A stretch of DNA of 7,722 bases from an uncultured Caryophanales bacterium (GTDB taxonomy: Bacteria; Bacillota_I; Bacilli_A; RFN20; CAG-826), in assembly GCA_947165725.1 (NCBI GenBank), contig CAMVBL010000043.1:1-7722 (forward strand), read 5' to 3'. A program made the position numbers and the translations under genes. The notes beneath the pieces are model-generated. The model saw nothing but the letters and a program-made list of their open reading frames with translations. It made no database searches and was not told the origin of the DNA. Below are positions 6,016 to 7,722 of this stretch, piece after piece (the stretch's first letter is position 1; every line of letters starts with the position of its first letter).

Positions 6016-6047
6016 CTTTAACCCCCCTATCACAATTAACTTTTAAT

Positions 6048-6076
6048 AACTTATCACTCCTACCAAATATTGTAAA
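6048..6076 (-). promoter_or_regulatory. Candidate promoter for rpmG-secE-nusG
   Basis: On the minus strand there is TTTACA (6071-6076), a 17-nt spacer and TAAGTT (6048-6053), with a TGA just before the -10 that gives an extended -10 element. The predicted start is near 6041, about 26 nt before the rpmG ATG. The -10 box is weak, and read-through from the folC operon is also possible because no terminator separates them. Confidence 0.5.
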
Positions 6077-6085
6077 GAAATATTT
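6065..6085. repeat. AT-rich inverted repeat overlapping the rpmG -35 region
   Basis: AAATATT (6065-6071) and AATATTT (6079-6085) are perfect 7-nt arms around 7 nt. The right part of the left arm overlaps the -35 box, so the repeat could be an operator. As an RNA stem it is all A-U and has no T-run, so it is a poor terminator. Confidence 0.3.
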
Positions 6086-6091
6086 ATGTCT

Positions 6092-6298
6092 TTACACCGC
6101 TGAACTGGAGATTAGGCTACTTGATGAAGTAGAATTTACTGGCCCCAAAATCATCACAACAATGAAGCAAACAATGATGCATAGCATCAAAACGCCCATG
6201 ATGATTGCCATACCCCAAGGAAAGGTAATTGTTTCTCTTTTTGGATCAACTGGGACTGTTTCAGTTGGTTCTAAATCTTCAACTTTTCTTCTTTCCAC
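6092..6298 (-). CDS. Small single-span membrane protein of unknown function with a Ser-rich tail
   Basis: A 68-residue ORF that I do not recognise. A charged N-terminal part (about 1-27, ERRKVEDLEPTETVPVDPKR) precedes one strong membrane helix (about 29-51, GMAIIMGVLMLCIIVCFIVV), then GPVN and a tail in which 8 of the last 14 residues are Ser. Basic residues before the helix suggest the N-terminus is inside and the Ser tail outside. There is no lipobox or signal-peptidase site. The start chosen is the GTG at 6296-6298: a GGAGG lies 9 nt upstream, inside the end of the upstream folT-like gene, and only 1 nt separates it from that gene's stop. A TTG at 6316 in the same frame lacks an SD. The position suggests coupled expression with the folate genes, but no function can be assigned. 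Confidence 0.7.
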   Translation of the reverse strand: MERRKVEDLEPTETVPVDPKRETITFPWGMAIIMGVLMLCIIVCFIVVMILGPVNSTSSSSLISSSAV

Positions 6299-6299
6299 C

Positions 6300-7052
6300 T
6301 TACCTAGCCTCCACAAAATATTTCTTTGTGAATCTTTGGAATGTTGAAATAAAGAATGTATCTAGAACTACATTCACAAACATCACTAGGGCTTGGCATA
6401 AGAATATAGTAATGAAAATGTTGAAGCCAAAAGCCCAAGCTTTCATCAATGAGCCAAACCATAATAAGAAAAAGAAATCACAAACAAATGATGCGAAACA
6501 AATATGTAACGGACTAATAAATGGATTGTCTTCTTTTCCCTTGAAGAGAATAGAAAACAAAATTAGCCCGATAAAAAGCAAACCAGAAATAATTGGAACA
6601 ATAATTTTAAAGACAAGATCAACTTTCGCATTGATAATTAAGAAAGCAGTCGTTGCTCCCCAGATGAGGAGAAGTGTTCCTATTTCAATTCCTAACATCA
6701 ACTTGCGGTTAGTGATTGAACGAACAAGGCAAAACACAAAATAAGAAGCGAAACCTAGAACAGCGTAAATTAAAGTGATTTGAATGAACATTGGATTTGT
6801 TCTTGGATCAAAAATTAAATAGCCAAGTAAATCAGATGCCGCACCCACAACCATGCCATAAAAAGGACCGAGAATAATTGAAGCAAAAATGATTAATGCT
6901 GGGCCACAAAAAGAGACACGAACAAAAGGCAATGCAGGGATGTAATTGACCGCCATAACTTTTTGACAAATAACAGCTAAAGCGATGAATAAACCTGTTA
7001 AGCAAATCTTTTGAATTGGGGAGATATTTGTCTTAATCCATTTGATATGCAT
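6300..7052 (-). CDS. folT: Folate ECF transporter S component, FolT-like (enlarged)
   Basis: A 250-residue, very hydrophobic protein. The first half matches FolT-type substrate-binding (S) subunits of energy-coupling-factor transporters: TM1 with small-residue packing (LTGLFIALAVICQKV, about 18-32), then YIPALPFVRVSFCGPALIIFASIILGP and YGMVVGAASDLLGYLIF. An S subunit captures folate and works with EcfT and the two EcfA ATPases, none of which is in this window. Direct adjacency to folC, which polyglutamylates folate, supports folate as substrate. About eight membrane segments can be drawn against six in the family, and the length exceeds the usual 165-190 aa; the extra pair lies at about 118-170. 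The ATG is 7 nt after the folC stop, with a GAGG SD overlapping that stop. Another vitamin as substrate cannot be excluded. Confidence 0.87.
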   Translation of the reverse strand: MHIKWIKTNISPIQKICLTGLFIALAVICQKVMAVNYIPALPFVRVSFCGPALIIFASIILGPFYGMVVGAASDLLGYLIFDPRTNPMFIQITLIYAVLGFASYFVFCLVRSITNRKLMLGIEIGTLLLIWGATTAFLIINAKVDLVFKIIVPIISGLLFIGLILFSILFKGKEDNPFISPLHICFASFVCDFFFLLWFGSLMKAWAFGFNIFITIFLCQALVMFVNVVLDTFFISTFQRFTKKYFVEAR

Positions 7053-7059
7053 ATTAACC

Positions 7060-7722
7060 TCATTTCAAGTTTTGTTTGATGTAAGCCGCAAACGCTAACG
7101 AACCAGTAACTAAGATTGCATCATCTGGATAATTTGTTAATAATTCATTGAGTGTTTCAAGAGCGTTTTCTTTAAATGAATAGTCAGCCAAATAAAGGAA
7201 ATAATCTTCTTCTGTCCTCGCTCTTTCATGAGGGAATGTAGTAAGAGTAATGTCTTTGCTATATTCACCTAAATAAGCAAGCATTCTTTCAATATTTTTA
7301 TCTTTAAAACAGGCAAACAAGACGTGAATTACGCGATTTCCAACCACGTTTTGCAGAGATTTTGTGAGATTTAAGACGCCTTCTGGGTTATGAGAACCAT
7401 CAACCACTAATAAAGGAGAATCTTTAAGAATTTCCATTCTAACTGGCATATAAGTATTGGCTAAACCAGCTTTAATAGATTCTTCAGTGACTGGGAATGA
7501 TTCATTGAGTTTATTGACGACTTCTAAAGCAATACAAGCATCCTTAAGAGAGTATGTCGCAGCGGAATTAATTCTGAGATCAAAAAGAGTGCCGTAAGCA
7601 AAATTAAAGCCTTTATTTTCATACACTACTTTTGCAGGCTCAACTGATACTGATAATTGACATTCATTCTCTTTAGAAACTTCCACGATTGTGTTAATAG
7701 CTTCTTCATTTAAGATACCTGT
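7060..7722 (-). CDS. folC: Folylpolyglutamate synthase / dihydrofolate synthase (partial, N-terminus off the right edge)
   Basis: The reading frame is open to the window edge, giving 220 C-terminal residues of a protein usually about 420-440 long. FolC adds glutamate to folates (and in many bacteria to dihydropteroate) using ATP, which traps folate in the cell. Seen here are the end of the central Mur-ligase domain (YSLKDACIALEVVNKL, then MPVRMEIL, which stands where WPGR(L/F)E is usual) and the C-terminal Mur-ligase domain with VVDGSHNPEGV at fragment residues 106-116, followed by VIHVLFACFKDKNIERML and the closing VTGSLAFAAYIKQ. The P-loop lies outside the window. The stop is TGA at 7060-7062 and overlaps the SD region of the folT-like gene, which points to one transcript. 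Confidence 0.95.
   Translation of the reverse strand, partial: TGILNEEAINTIVEVSKENECQLSVSVEPAKVVYENKGFNFAYGTLFDLRINSAATYSLKDACIALEVVNKLNESFPVTEESIKAGLANTYMPVRMEILKDSPLLVVDGSHNPEGVLNLTKSLQNVVGNRVIHVLFACFKDKNIERMLAYLGEYSKDITLTTFPHERARTEEDYFLYLADYSFKENALETLNELLTNYPDDAILVTGSLAFAAYIKQNLK

Noticed and set aside
6299..6316. TTG start at 6316 for the small membrane protein
   Set aside because: No SD precedes it and it would overlap the folT-like gene by 17 nt; the GTG at 6298 has GGAGG at proper spacing.
6229..6744. Plus-strand open frame (171 codons) opposite the folT-like gene
   Set aside because: It overlaps a well-supported membrane protein gene in antisense, has no SD and a low-complexity product.
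7060..7062. Possible Mycoplasma-type code with TGA as Trp
   Set aside because: TGG is used for Trp throughout, no internal in-frame TGA was noticed in the real genes, and folC ends at TGA at the expected family length.

Overview
The window comes from a low-GC Gram-positive bacterium, most likely an uncultured member of the Bacilli/Erysipelotrichia part of Bacillota. The evidence is the gene order rpmG-secE-nusG ... rplK-rplA-rplJ-rplL-ybxB, AT-rich codon use, strong AGGAGG ribosome binding sites, a Firmicutes-type L10 leader and a KtrAB potassium system. TGG encodes Trp and TGA serves as a stop (folC), so the standard bacterial code fits better than the Mycoplasma code. Species cannot be named from the sequence alone.

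Layout, read from the right edge because most genes are on the minus strand. Positions 7722-6092 hold the 3' part of folC (folylpolyglutamate synthase), a FolT-like folate-transport S component and a small one-helix membrane protein of unknown function; the three are packed almost without gaps. A candidate promoter at 6048-6076 then leads into rpmG (L33, 48 aa, zinc-ribbon form), secE and nusG. nusG ends at a bidirectional terminator at 4992-5019.

Positions 2838-4973, on the plus strand, hold ktrB and ktrA, the channel and the regulatory subunit of a potassium transporter. They lie exactly where the standard cluster runs from nusG into rplK. The transporter operon has its own promoter (2785-2813) and shares the terminator with nusG. 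As a result the ribosomal operon starts afresh from a divergent promoter (2685-2714) with an A/T-rich upstream element and a structured 120-nt leader. rplK (GTG start), rplA, an L10-type autoregulatory leader, rplJ, rplL and the 5' part of the methyltransferase gene ybxB follow and run off the left edge; in this type of cluster rpoB would come next.

Most of the window is core translation, transcription and secretion machinery. The less ordinary points are: (1) the potassium transporter operon splitting the nusG-rplK junction; (2) an L11 protein lacking about four residues of its proline-rich, thiopeptide-binding linker; (3) L7/L12 substitutions at usually conserved C-terminal-domain positions; (4) a FolT-like protein with two extra predicted membrane segments, followed by a translationally coupled Ser-tailed small membrane protein; (5) an 18-nt palindrome just upstream of the ktrB promoter; and (6) a two-hairpin rplK leader that looks like an autogenous control site. 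No mobile element, CRISPR array, tRNA or rRNA gene was seen.
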